From the NCBI GenBank assembly GCA_933822405.4, contig CAKOGP040000001.1, positions 1,327,647 to 1,391,646 of the forward strand: DNA of 64,000 bases, read 5' to 3'. Source of the DNA: Cylindrotheca closterium (Eukaryota > Bacillariophyta > Bacillariophyceae > Bacillariales > Bacillariaceae). Below, piece after piece: positions 50,138 through 60,151 of this stretch. Below the pieces are notes generated by a model. The model worked only from the letters and a program-made list of their open reading frames with translations. It ran no database searches and was not told the origin of the DNA. Position 1 is the first letter of the stretch, and each line of letters begins with the position of its first letter. The position numbers and the translations under genes are program-made.

Positions 50138-50451
50138 AGACTGTCATTTCGACATCGACATCATAAACGGCCAACGATTCATTACAACCAGAATATTGTT
50201 GGAAGTGCTGATTGTTGTTATCAGTTGTACTTGGGCATTGGATGAACCTTGGCCGTAATTTATTTTAGCCGACTACTAGTGTAGGTTCCTGAGAACACGA
50301 TCGTACACGTATGTAGTGTATGATACCAGGTATAAAATACTGTAGGACCAGTCGGACTACTCCGGGCCAAAAATACGAATATGCAGTAGAAGCTCAAAAA
50401 GCCTTGAAACTTTCGTCATCATAGTTTATTCGAGCCCCTGCACACCAAAAG

Positions 50452-51681
50452 ATGGAATTTCCCAACGCTGCAACTTTTCCTACCGACACCACCGACACCA
50501 CCGACACCATCGATAACACCAATAACACCAATAACACCGACACCACATTGAAAGAGGTAAATTATGGTAAGAAAAGGGAAGTAGTAACACTACGACCCGA
50601 GGAGCAACAAGAAGATATGATGAAGAAACGTAACAAAGTTGCCAACCACGTCAAGAAAGATGTGGAGCAAAACGATGGCAACTCTAACGAAAGTCATAGG
50701 GTTTGCAAATTCCTGGTTCAAAATCTCAAAGCCAGCGGAGATCGCTACGCCAGCAACGAATACTCTGTGAGCCTTCTTGTCGGAAAGAATAGTTTGTACG
50801 ACTTTGTCCTAAAGGTCTTTGAGATTTTGCATGAAGCAAGATTAACTGACGATGACTATTACAGCCACCTATGGTCCATTGTCTTCGATGGCACAGAGTA
50901 TCACAATGGATGGAGGGCATGCCCCCCTTGTCTCGGAGCTCCTGGAAGACTAATTGATGAACAAGATGTTCGACCTCTGGACGACCTTGGGCTCCAAGTA
51001 GGTCGCAGGGGCAAATTCAAAGGCCAATCGGCAATCTTTGATTTTACTGTCAAAGAAATTGACGGAGTGCCCGAACAAGATGCCCAGTACCCGAAACATT
51101 CTGCAATCCAAATTACCTTCTCATCAGCTCTCTCAGATGACTGGATATCTGAAGCTAAGAAGAAGGCCTGCTTGAAAGCTCGGGACGATTGGTATAACTA
51201 TTACAATGACAGTTCCGCTTCCAGCAAGTACAAACAAGAAATACGGGAGACTATCGTGATTGTCAACTGCAAGCCACTAGCACCTGAATGGACCCGTGAA
51301 GAAATAGAACTCCTAGGCTTGTTGATGAATGCAGGACACAAATTCGGAAAGAGCTGGAAGATGATTCTGCAGTATGGTATTGTTCGCAGATCCCAGTCCG
51401 CCTCGTCCTATCAATGGTACAAGCTTCAGAAAGAAACATTCAAGACAGAATGGATCGGACGAGGAAAAACAGCGGTGGAAATGATGCTGCTGGTCAAAAG
51501 ATTGGCAAAAGCTCGCGTTGAAAATATCCCTGTGCCCCTCTCGCGTACTGAGATCGCGGAAGAACGAAGAAGACTGACCAGGCGGGTGCAGATGAACCGC
51601 ATGGGATTTGAATCGTCAGATGATTCAGTTGTTGCCAGAGGGTTGTATGGGAACCGAATGGGCGGGCGGCAAGAGATGTAA
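50452..51681 (+). CDS. pRiA4b-ORF3-like domain plus SANT/Myb-like protein
   Basis: 409 residues from ATG 50452, no intron. The N-terminus has Asp/Thr/Asn repeats from ACC-type triplets. A middle domain (about 85-215: YSVSLLVGKNSLYDFVLKVF, HLWSIVFDGTEYHNGW) resembles the pRiA4b ORF-3 fold found in bacterial plasmid and IS-passenger proteins. A later helical segment (about 280-330: PEWTREEIELLGLLMNAGHK, FGKSWKMILQYG, ASSYQWYKLQKETFK) fits a SANT/Myb-like DNA-binding module. The combination suggests a DNA-associated, perhaps mobile-element-derived protein. It is the only complete copy among three in this window; its partner MAPEG gene follows convergently. Confidence 0.6.
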   Translation: MEFPNAATFPTDTTDTTDTIDNTNNTNNTDTTLKEVNYGKKREVVTLRPEEQQEDMMKKRNKVANHVKKDVEQNDGNSNESHRVCKFLVQNLKASGDRYASNEYSVSLLVGKNSLYDFVLKVFEILHEARLTDDDYYSHLWSIVFDGTEYHNGWRACPPCLGAPGRLIDEQDVRPLDDLGLQVGRRGKFKGQSAIFDFTVKEIDGVPEQDAQYPKHSAIQITFSSALSDDWISEAKKKACLKARDDWYNYYNDSSASSKYKQEIRETIVIVNCKPLAPEWTREEIELLGLLMNAGHKFGKSWKMILQYGIVRRSQSASSYQWYKLQKETFKTEWIGRGKTAVEMMLLVKRLAKARVENIPVPLSRTEIAEERRRLTRRVQMNRMGFESSDDSVVARGLYGNRMGGRQEM

Positions 51682-52110
51682 CGAGCTTGGGACGTTATCC
51701 GGCGTCAGGTGATTCAGATAGTGATGGCTCATGGTCATTTGCCAAATATCTATTTCCAAGCTGCTCCCCACTGGAAGCTACAACAACCAAATAACTAGTC
51801 AAACATTCAGTTGAATAGAACAAATAGATTTGGTTTTGATGGCAACTTGGCGATCTACCGGTATATCTGAGCATTATCGAAACGATGGAACTGTTCTTCT
51901 GTCCTTGGTCGGTTTTTAATAGTCTATCATGCCGGAAAAAAAGGCTTTGAAACCAGGCCGAATACTGTTGTAGTTAGTCTCTTTCGTCCAAATCTTTCTG
52001 CGGACATTAGTATCCTTATTTACCTAGGCGATGATTCTATCTTCTACAAGTTATAGAAGATCGGTACACTTTGTATGAGCTTTCTATCGTATGTTTACTG
52101 TATTGTAAAA
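51682..52110. other. Intergenic 3' region shared with the duplicated unit
   Basis: 429 bases; its first 120 bases are diverged from but recognisably homologous to 53956-54060. A TACCGGTA palindrome lies at 51856-51863. No gene. Confidence 0.5.
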
Positions 52111-52593
52111 TTAGGCAGTGATCAAATCGAACGCAAGCTTTCCACAAGAAATCACAGAAGTGAAGAATCCAATCCATTTGATGGCGGCTCCCTTCTTGTA
52201 TCGTGCATCCTTGACATCCAGGGAGGTGTCCTTGTAGCCCAACATGTATAGATAGCAACCGGCGCAATACAGAACGGTCCCGATGGCACACGCGATAGGA
52301 TGCTTAAGACCCCCGATGAGAGTCATGATAGAATATGAGTCGCTGCCTTCCAAGTAGTTTTGGTGACCACGTTGGACTCGGTTGAATTCATCGGCAGTCT
52401 TGTGGAATCCAGGAACAGCGTAGAGGTTTGGGTATTGAACATTGTGTTCCTTTCTTGCAGCCATTACAAAGGAAGAGAGAACAATATTTGTAATAGCTGG
52501 GGCGAGACCAGCGCCGAGGACGACCCATCCGTAGTGAGCAGGAACATCAATCGAAACCATCTTATTTTTTTTCTTCTCTTGGATAATTTGTGG
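52078..52593. repeat. 516-base near-identical duplication, copy 1
   Basis: Matches 54310-54825 at a constant offset of 2232 bases. I saw two differences: C/T at 52552 (silent) and A/T near 52586. It covers the whole MAPEG gene plus about 33 bases on each side. Confidence 0.9.
52111..52560 (-). CDS. MAPEG family protein (microsomal glutathione S-transferase 3-like), copy 1
   Basis: 149 residues from ATG 52560, the usual size of MGST3/LTC4-synthase relatives. It has four membrane helices: VPAHYGWVVLGAGLAPAITN, LIGGLKHPIACAIGTVLYCA, the next YLYMLGYKD region, and WIGFFTSVISCGKLAFDLI. The family signature EFNRVQRGHQNYLEG (Arg and His of the glutathione site) is present. An ER or outer-envelope enzyme conjugating or reducing lipid peroxides with glutathione (family knowledge). 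It is identical in protein to the copy at 54343-54792. It is head-to-head with the SANT pseudogene (194 bases between starts). Confidence 0.9.
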   Translation of the reverse strand: MVSIDVPAHYGWVVLGAGLAPAITNIVLSSFVMAARKEHNVQYPNLYAVPGFHKTADEFNRVQRGHQNYLEGSDSYSIMTLIGGLKHPIACAIGTVLYCAGCYLYMLGYKDTSLDVKDARYKKGAAIKWIGFFTSVISCGKLAFDLITA

Positions 52594-52754
52594 GGTGACG
52601 GTACAGTAACTGCACGTCGTGTTGGTGGGTGCGTGTGTGGCGTGCAGCATACCTCGGTCGCGCCAAAAATGAGAACCTTTTTTAAAAGACTGACTCTCCA
52701 CGGAAGCCTATTGTAGTAATCATCACAGTTTCAGAATCCTTTCCACACCAAAAG

Positions 52755-53955
52755 ATGCAATCTCCTAACGATGCATCTTCTCCCACCACCGACGTCACAT
52801 TGGAAGAGGTGGATGGTGGTCAGAAAAGAGAAGTAACACTACGACCCGAGCAAGAAGCGCTCATGAAGAAACGTCACAAAGTTGCCAATCACGTCGAGAA
52901 AGATGTGGAGCATAACGATGGCAACTCTAACGAAAGACATAGGGTCTGCGAGTTCCTGGTTCAAAATCTAAACGCCGATGGATGTCACGCCAGCAGCGAT
53001 TACTCTGTGAGCCTTCTTGTTGGAAGGCATGGTTTGTACGACTTCGTTCTAAAGGTCTTTGAGATTTTGCATGAAGAATGATTAACTGGCGATGACTATT
53101 ACAGCCACTTATGGTCCATTGTCTTTGATGGCACGAAGTATCGCAATGGATGGAGAGTATGCCCCCCTGGCATCGGGGCTCCTAGAAGACTAATTGATGA
53201 ACAAGATGTTCGACCCCTGAAAGACCTTGAGATCCAAGTGGGCCACAAGGGCAAATTTGAAGGCGAATCGGCAACCTTTAGTTTTGTTGTCACAGAAATC
53301 GATGGAGTGCCCGAACAAGAATCGATGGAGTGCCCGAACAAGATGTCCTGTGCCCGAAACATTCTGCAATCCAAATGACCTTCCCATCAGCTCTCTTAGA
53401 TGACTGGATCTCTGATGATCAGAAGGAGGCTTGCTTGGAAGCTCAGGATGATTGGTATAACTATTAAAATGACTTTTCTGCATCCTGCAGGTGCGACGAT
53501 GAAATCCTGGAGACTATCGTGATTGTTGACTGCAAACCACAGGCACCTGAATGGACCCAAGCAGAAATGGAACTCCTGAGCCTGCTGATGAACGCAGGAC
53601 ACAAATTCACAAAGAGCTGAAGATGATTCTGCAGTACGCTCTTGCTCGCAGATCCCAGTCCGCCGCGTCCGGTCGATGGTACAAGCTTCAGAAAGATACT
53701 TATAAGACAGAATGGATGGGGCGAGGGAAATCAGTTGCGGAAATTACACTGCTGGTCAAGAGATTATCAAAATCTCGCATTGGAAATATCCCTGTGCCTC
53801 CGTCGCGAACTGAGATAGCGGAAGAACGAAAAAGGGTGGCCATGCGAATGTGGATAATCCGCATGGGATTTAGGCCGCCAAATGATTCAGATCTTGCCAG
53901 GGGGTACTATGAGCTGCAACAAAGGGCCAGGCAGCGAGAAATGTACCGTATATGA
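52755..53955 (+). pseudogene. Broken copy of the pRiA4b/SANT gene
   Basis: Collinear with 50452-51681. The first 108 codons are open (MQSPNDASSPTTDVTLEEVD). Then an AGA codon has become TGA (stop at 53079-53081). A duplication of about 22 bases around ATCGATGGAGTGCCC (53297-53340) shifts the frame. A TAC has become TAA near 53465, and one G is lost in the SANT part (AGCTGGAAG to AGCTGAAG near 53620). The C-terminal frame (RRSQSAASGRWYKLQK) is otherwise conserved. Several independent lesions show a true pseudogene rather than a sequencing error; the short first frame could still be translated. Confidence 0.88.
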
Positions 53956-54342
53956 TGTGAGCTGTCGGATGATTTAGATAGTGATGCCTCGTTATGATTG
54001 TGCAAATATCCATCTTCAGGCTTGCGAAGCTGCAACAATGAAATAGCTACAACAGTGCACTTGTATTGAGTAGTCCGACAATTTTCACACACAGTGAAAA
54101 CAGGCGACAGAATGCATTGGTTCTGTAAAAGCTTAGAGCTTATCAGAGACCTATATCCAAGCATTCTCTCAAGTGAATACAGCACCACAAAGCGGTTAAG
54201 CAGCTCTTTCTGCAGATTTTTTTTTACTTTTTTTAAAATTCTAGCATGTGAAGATCATCGAGAAAGCTACAAAAAGTGGTAGTACAGTGTGTAGCAGTAA
54301 TATGGGAATAGCTTTCTATCGTATGTTTACTGTATTGTAAAA
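53956..54342. other. Intergenic 3' region of the duplicated unit
   Basis: 387 bases, no gene; a T-rich run lies near 54217-54238. Confidence 0.5.
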
Positions 54343-54825
54343 TTAGGCAGTGATCAAATCGAACGCAAGCTTTCCACAAGAAATCACAGAAGTGAAGAAT
54401 CCAATCCATTTGATGGCGGCTCCCTTCTTGTATCGTGCATCCTTGACATCCAGGGAGGTGTCCTTGTAGCCCAACATGTATAGATAGCAACCGGCGCAAT
54501 ACAGAACGGTCCCGATGGCACACGCGATAGGATGCTTAAGACCCCCGATGAGAGTCATGATAGAATATGAGTCGCTGCCTTCCAAGTAGTTTTGGTGACC
54601 ACGTTGGACTCGGTTGAATTCATCGGCAGTCTTGTGGAATCCAGGAACAGCGTAGAGGTTTGGGTATTGAACATTGTGTTCCTTTCTTGCAGCCATTACA
54701 AAGGAAGAGAGAACAATATTTGTAATAGCTGGGGCGAGACCAGCGCCGAGGACGACCCATCCGTAGTGAGCAGGAACATCAATTGAAACCATCTTATTTT
54801 TTTTCTTCTCTTGGATATTTTGTGG
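54310..54825. repeat. 516-base near-identical duplication, copy 2
   Basis: Second copy of 52078-52593. The flanks diverge abruptly at both ends. Confidence 0.9.
54343..54792 (-). CDS. MAPEG family protein (microsomal glutathione S-transferase 3-like), copy 2
   Basis: 149 residues, identical to the product of 52111-52560, differing by one silent base that I could see (TCA for TCG in codon 3). All helices and the FNRVQRGHQNYLE signature are intact, so it should be functional. The promoter region differs from that of copy 1 beyond about 33 bases upstream, so expression may differ. It is head-to-head with the one-domain zeta-like kinase at 55129, with 336 bases between starts. Confidence 0.9.
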   Translation of the reverse strand: MVSIDVPAHYGWVVLGAGLAPAITNIVLSSFVMAARKEHNVQYPNLYAVPGFHKTADEFNRVQRGHQNYLEGSDSYSIMTLIGGLKHPIACAIGTVLYCAGCYLYMLGYKDTSLDVKDARYKKGAAIKWIGFFTSVISCGKLAFDLITA

Positions 54826-55128
54826 ACGAATGAAATCGCAAATTATGGAGGAAGTGGAGTTTCGAATTCCAAAGGGTTCTTCGTGTAGGATTCAGTACTT
54901 CGGCCTGCCGGAAGAGGTTGCCACCACGCGTTGTTTCTTCGTGGCAAAGAAACTGTAGTTTTGGAGATTCGGGATTGATTCGATTCTGATCTGTTTTCTT
55001 CAGAACTTGAGAACGTGCTGCAGTGAAGACGCGATTCGGTTTGTAGTCATTGTCATATTGAATCTAAGGAAAACCAAAGGCTCTTCTTTCCCTGTTATCG
55101 TCACAATTTCATCAATTGCGAATAGACA
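54826..55128. other. Divergent promoter region
   Basis: 303 bases between MAPEG copy 2 and the kinase at 55129; a short hairpin-like TTCGGCCTGCCGGAA sits at about 54899-54913. No gene. Confidence 0.4.
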
Positions 55129-56231
55129 ATGGCGGCTATAGACTTATCGGCCAACGCCAGAACTCTCCATGAGAGCTTTTGTAGGTTTTCTTTGACTGCT
55201 TGCTGTCAAGTACCTCCAGCATCAGTTTCGAGGATGATGAGTTCTCCGGACGTGATTCTCGGTGCCAGAAAGTTTGAGAATGATTTTTTATGCAATAAGG
55301 CTTCGGGCCTTCATCCTTCAGAAGTCTCTCCTATTACTGAGACACTCGGGTTAGATCACGTTTCGTACAACTGGGGCAGTTCTACAAACGACAACTATCA
55401 ATCTGAAAACGATTACGATCTTGGCATCTTCGCCTCAATTAGACAACAATTGGATTATGAATATCACTCCTACTACAAAGCACCAAGACGGCGATTGCAA
55501 GATGACATAATTGAATCCTTCCTTTCGGATCATCCTATAGATGATACAAACAGCAGTGATCAGTGGATCATCTTTACTGCAGGTTGTATGGGAGCAGGAA
55601 AGACGCATACGTTGCGAGAACTATCCAAGGATGATATCTTCTCATTTGATCTAAACTCGTTTGTCTCGGTAGATCCAGACGAGATTCGAAGTCAACTTCC
55701 TGAGTACAGAGTTTATATTGAAAAGGACCCGCTCCATGCAGGTGAATTCACCCGCAAAGAAGCTGGAATGTTGGTGGAAATTCTTACCGAGGAAGCCCTG
55801 GAACGCGGAAACAATGTACTAGTCGACGGATCACTGAAAGACGCGGTTTGGTACAAGGCATACTTTGAGATGCTCAGGCATAAGTATCCGCGGATAAAGA
55901 TTGGAATCATTCATGTGACTGCTCCTGTGGAAGACATTCTGCAACGAGTTGAGGTAAGCATACACTATCCATTATCGATGATGTCATCGGTCGCCTAATT
56001 TTTTTCGCATTTAATTCTCCTTAGCAAAGAGCACAGACCACGGGACGAAGGATACCGATGGACGTGCTCGTTGAGAGCATGGTACAAGTACCAAAATCTG
56101 TCAATGAACTTTGCCGTGATGCCGATCTCTTTCTCGAAGTTGACAACAGCTCTGGGAATGACATCAGATTTACGAGGGTCAAAGGCATGGAGAGCTTGAA
56201 TCCGGGAAACCACAAAATCAAGGTTCAGTGA
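55129..56231 (+). CDS. One-domain zeta-toxin-like P-loop kinase, two exons
   Basis: Exons 55129-55953 and 56025-56231 (71-base intron); 343 residues. After a roughly 100-residue leader of unknown role comes the same block as in the two-domain gene: FASIRQQLDYEYHSYYK, Walker A TAGCMGAGKTHTL, SFVSVDPDEIRSQLPEYR, FTRKEAGMLVEILTEEAL, NVLVDGSLKDAVWYKAYFEM and IGIIHVTAPVEDILQRVE|QR. All key residues of the P-loop and the Asp/Arg pair are intact, so this is probably an active small-molecule kinase. The substrate is unknown in eukaryotes. The last exon has no match in the bacterial family and is acidic at its end. Confidence 0.78.
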
Positions 56232-56704
56232 ATCAATCAACCTCGTGATTCCTATCATTTGGTGAAGCTAGTTCCAATGCAAGTTGACTGAAGACTGAAC
56301 CGCGAAAGCTGGGATAGCCTGCCGTGAAAGGAGCAGCTTAAAAATGGCTACTAGTTTTTCACTCGATGGAGGACGGTGCGCCATGACACGAGCGCTGGTT
56401 GGCGGGCAATTCAAACTGCGAAGCAAGACCTGCAACTGGAAAGTGACAGGGGATAACGGTTATCCACCGCTTCCATGTATTGACACATTAAATGATGATT
56501 TCTGTATCTAATCGCAGTGCCGAGTGCGAATACCACAAAGGCGCACCCCGGTGATCTGATTTTATGGTTGCTGAAAGGATGAATTGGCGACTAAGTCTAT
56601 ATGATCCAAATATCATCAGATCGCAAATTCATCTGTGGCTGTGAAATTTCTATTCAACAGTTCAATCTATGAATATCCTAATGTCTTCGCTCGAATTCGT
56701 CGCA
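56232..56704. other. Intergenic, no gene seen
   Basis: 473 bases between convergent genes, without a convincing frame. Confidence 0.5.
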
Positions 56705-57010
56705 TCACTTGACAAATTTCCATCCCGACTCTTCGTGAGCGCTAGTAAGGGCAATCTGGGTGAGCTCACTTCCCATCAAGACCGCATAGACACGTTCCTT
56801 GCCACTACATTCGATATTCCAACGGGATCCTTTGACTTCGCACCACATAGGTTTATTCGGATCGTCATCGAACGATGCCAAAAGTTTGGTTCCCTCTGGA
56901 TGTTGTTTACCATCCTCGCCAGTCAGCTTGTCGTCTGGAGTGAAAGCTTGAGGGAGTTTCTTTTGTATCATCTTGTGCCATTTGTCGAGCTCTAGATCGC
57001 TGATGAACAT
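56705..57010 (-). CDS. Small hypothetical protein, about 101 residues
   Basis: From ATG 57010: MFISDLELDKWHKMIQKKLP, then a compact beta-like part with WCEVKGSRWNIECSGKERVY and ending HEESGWKFVK. Balanced composition and alternating strands suggest a real folded domain rather than chance. No family was recognised, and no signal peptide or membrane helix is seen. It is convergent with the kinase and in the same direction as cactin. Confidence 0.5.
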   Translation of the reverse strand: MFISDLELDKWHKMIQKKLPQAFTPDDKLTGEDGKQHPEGTKLLASFDDDPNKPMWCEVKGSRWNIECSGKERVYAVLMGSELTQIALTSAHEESGWKFVK

Positions 57011-57335
57011 CTATTGGTGTTGGATCTCCTTGTCCTTCCATTCCAAACATGATCTAGATTCTTCGTTCCTTGAGACTACCGCTATAGGTATGTGAAAACA
57101 ACTCCGACGTTGTGTCCAAAAATGATTTCAAGAGATCATTTTTCAAGTTCAAAAAGGGTACCATAGTTTTAGGGAAACCTATTCATTTTTCAATACAATA
57201 AATAGAGATTTATTATATTGTATATTTTTGTTACAAAAATCAACCCGTCACCCTACAGTACAGTACCACAATGACCTGGAACCATCACTAGGACGACTCG
57301 TTTCATATCCAACCGGAATCTTAGTTTGTTTTTAT
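57011..57335. other. Intergenic, 3' of cactin
   Basis: 325 bases, AT-rich near 57180-57235 (TATTATATTGTATA). No gene. Confidence 0.5.
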
Positions 57336-59195
57336 CTATCGTCTGTACCAATGTGTTGCAAAGTTGAAGTACAGAGACAAGATGCCACGCTCAAAGGTGC
57401 ACCTGAACCCACGCTTCCTTGACCTATTCCACTCTCGATTGATAATCTTAAAGGCAATGTCCTCGTACGGAGCTCCACCATGGAAACGAAGGATGCAGAA
57501 ATCATCCGAATCCGCAGGTTCCAAAAAGTACTGGGGAGTCTTGGTAGGATCCACCAAATCAGGGTAGAAGATGTTGAATGAATATCCTTGCACAATCTTG
57601 GGGGGCGGAGTTTCCGCGTCGTAATGCGTTTGATTATACTTGTTCCAGTCGTACCCTGTCTTGACTCTGTTGAAGTATCTTGGTTTGCGTGGGGCATAAC
57701 GATCTTGCCAAGAGTATGTTTTCTTCTTGGTAATGTCGATCTCGTCAGTTTCACCAAGCTCTTCTTCAGCATTTCCAAATTCGGCATCGACATTTTCTGG
57801 TACCATGGATTTGTCGTTTTCATCGTTCTCTTCGCCTTCTTTCTTCTCCGCTCCTCGTTCGGCCGCTTCTTTCTTTCGTTGTTCCAACCTCTCAAGTTGA
57901 CGTACCAACATTTTCTTGTGCATTTCCGTAAGATCCAACTTGGCCAAATGGACCATGAGTTGCTCTCGAACCGCCTGCCAATATGGGCGGTCATCGCAAG
58001 TAGGTGACGAGAGTTTGGACATAATCTCGTCTTGCATCTTCATCAAAGCAGACCTCGACTGCCCTGCAAAAATTTCCTTGATCCCTTCAATTTTTCGACC
58101 ATATTGACTCTTTTCACCGCCATTTTGTAGTAGTTTGATTTCATCTAGTGTGACTAGGTGGAGAGCATCCCAGTAGAGAAGAATGGATGCTGTGCTCTTT
58201 CCATCTGCCGCCTCCTTTTCCAGAATTCGAAAGGCTTCAATTTCCATTTTTAGCTCGTGCAATTCTACTAATTTGAGAACTCCCACAACCTTGTGGGGCT
58301 CTTCCAATTCGGCTTCCAACTTTTCTATTTGTTCCAACGCGTTGTATCGCTCTTTGTATTTCACTGCCGCTTGTTGATTCTTTTCTTCCTCTGAGAGTCC
58401 AAACATTAGCAAATTCTTGGCCAAGACATCCACTGGCTTCTCCCGTCCTTCCATCAAACGAATCGCTGATCGCTTTCGCTGTTGATCCAAATGAAACTTT
58501 TCTTCCTTTTTGGCCCATTCATCATAGTTTTCCAACTCCTTTTGACGTGACTCTTCTGCACGAGTCCGGTCCATTTCGTCTTTTTCCTCATCTCGTTGTT
58601 TGCGCCGACGACGAATGTTGTCAATTTCATCCAGCGTTTTTGCAGTTTCTTTTTCACTTGTGGGAGCCTTCTTTTTCTTGGTCCAGTTAAAGGTCTCGTG
58701 CAAGTTCGGGTCGTTAAAGGGATTCTCTTCGGCAGTGTACCCAAATCGAGATGCAATCTTGGCGGCACGTTTTTGGGCTCGGCGCTCTTTGCGCTCTTCC
58801 AGAGTCTCCCCCCGTTCACTCAATTTGGCCAAGAGCTTTTCATTGATCACCTTTTTCGTTTCCCCTTGACTGCCGCTATCGTCTGACGAAGACGAAGAGT
58901 CGTCATCCGAGGAGGACGAAGAAGAAGAAGACTGATATTTTTTGCGACTCGATTTGCGGCTCTTTTTGGACTTTCGTCGACTTGACTTCTTTCGTCTCCG
59001 ACGCCGTCTTCGGCTGTCTTCGCTGTCATCGGACTCGCTGCTGTGGTCTCGTCGACTGCGTTTGCGTCGCTTTCGACTGCGTCTGTCGTCGTCGTCATCT
59101 CGTCTACTCTTGCGTGATTTCCTATCATCGTCATCGCCTCTCTTGCGACTCTTCAGGTCGTCTCGTCTCGAGGTTTCTTCTACTGTTTCCGTCAT
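57336..59195 (-). CDS. Cactin (spliceosome-associated)
   Basis: 619 residues from ATG 59195 (MTETVEETSRR); a TTG further up extends the frame but is not used. The N-terminus is an RS/RD-rich tract with a Ser run (KKYQSSSSSSSSDDDSSS), followed by coiled coils with ENPFNDPNLHETFNWTKKKK and the mid-domain EEEKNQQAAVKYKERYNALE. The C-terminus is the diagnostic cactin domain: PRKPRYFNRVKTGYDWNKYN, QGYSFNIFYPDLVDPTKTPQ, DDFCILRFHGGAPYEDIAFK and FERGILSLYFNFATHWYRR. Cactin is a conserved factor of the activated spliceosome acting in the nucleus. There is no intron. Confidence 0.95.
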   Translation of the reverse strand: MTETVEETSRRDDLKSRKRGDDDDRKSRKSRRDDDDDRRSRKRRKRSRRDHSSESDDSEDSRRRRRRRKKSSRRKSKKSRKSSRKKYQSSSSSSSSDDDSSSSSDDSGSQGETKKVINEKLLAKLSERGETLEERKERRAQKRAAKIASRFGYTAEENPFNDPNLHETFNWTKKKKAPTSEKETAKTLDEIDNIRRRRKQRDEEKDEMDRTRAEESRQKELENYDEWAKKEEKFHLDQQRKRSAIRLMEGREKPVDVLAKNLLMFGLSEEEKNQQAAVKYKERYNALEQIEKLEAELEEPHKVVGVLKLVELHELKMEIEAFRILEKEAADGKSTASILLYWDALHLVTLDEIKLLQNGGEKSQYGRKIEGIKEIFAGQSRSALMKMQDEIMSKLSSPTCDDRPYWQAVREQLMVHLAKLDLTEMHKKMLVRQLERLEQRKKEAAERGAEKKEGEENDENDKSMVPENVDAEFGNAEEELGETDEIDITKKKTYSWQDRYAPRKPRYFNRVKTGYDWNKYNQTHYDAETPPPKIVQGYSFNIFYPDLVDPTKTPQYFLEPADSDDFCILRFHGGAPYEDIAFKIINREWNRSRKRGFRCTFERGILSLYFNFATHWYRR

Positions 59196-60151
59196 GGTGA
59201 TGGGTCTTTGAACTTCTGCTTCTCCACCAATCAATCAACGTGTCTCAGTCGTCGTGATTGATTTTTGTGTTGGGAACTGGTCGAAGGAGTCAGTCATGAA
59301 GTTGGTAGAACTTAAGCCACAGTAGTCGAAATCGGGAAAAAACGGGATTTAGTTAGGTACTCAGGTAGTGTCAAAATGCATCCAATTGCATTTTTCTGGA
59401 GTCTGACGAGTCGCATTCAAGTCCCATGCGCGTCGACTGCGCGCTAGAGTGCATCATTTTTATTTTTAAAAAATCAACCTTTTGAAATCCGATGAATTGT
59501 CCTGAACATTATTATTATCGCTGATGTGGCATTTTATTGGTATTTTGTGGTGTCCAATACGATGGCACCCAACATCGTTGGGCAACTGAAACGCGAGAAT
59601 AACTTCAATAATGTGATGGTCAAAGAAGGACCAGGATGATGATACCACTGAGCCATTCAACGTAGCTGGAAGTGCTGGTAAGAAGAACAGCACGTTTAGC
59701 ATTAACATCGCAAGCTTGGATCATCTGAAAATGCGGTACATCGCTGGTAACTACATTTCTCCCATTTCTGTCGAAGCCAACCGGCGGCTTTATTGGAACG
59801 CACCAGGACGCGATTCGATCGTCGCCCGATCCTCTCTACTATTGGTCATCTTGCACAACCACCAATGGACCAAGAGTCTTTTTGCTGCCTTGTTTCGTCC
59901 ACTTGGATTTAGAGATCTAGATCATGCGGCAACAATGAGCGCACGTTAGACGCATTGCCTCTGGCGAATGACACCTCAGCAGATGTCTTCGTGTCCATTC
60001 AAGTGGCACATGATGACGACGACACCATCATGATAAAGCAAGTACTGGTACCGACTTCGTTGTGTCATTTATTTATTGTTTGCTTCTTTTTCGCCTCCAG
60101 CATGAAAGGTGTAGCACGAATTAGCATTCAATAATAACGAACTAATTGGAT
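59196..60151. other. Long intergenic region, possible remnants
   Basis: 956 bases between cactin and the large transposase-like gene. Short open stretches in several frames (for example plus strand 59716-59949) carry protein-like text but no full gene; they could be remnants of a mobile element linked to the neighbouring gene. No terminal repeats were found by eye. Confidence 0.35.

Noticed and set aside
59716..59949. 77-codon plus-strand frame
   Set aside because: No ATG at its frame start and no recognisable motif; kept only as a possible remnant.
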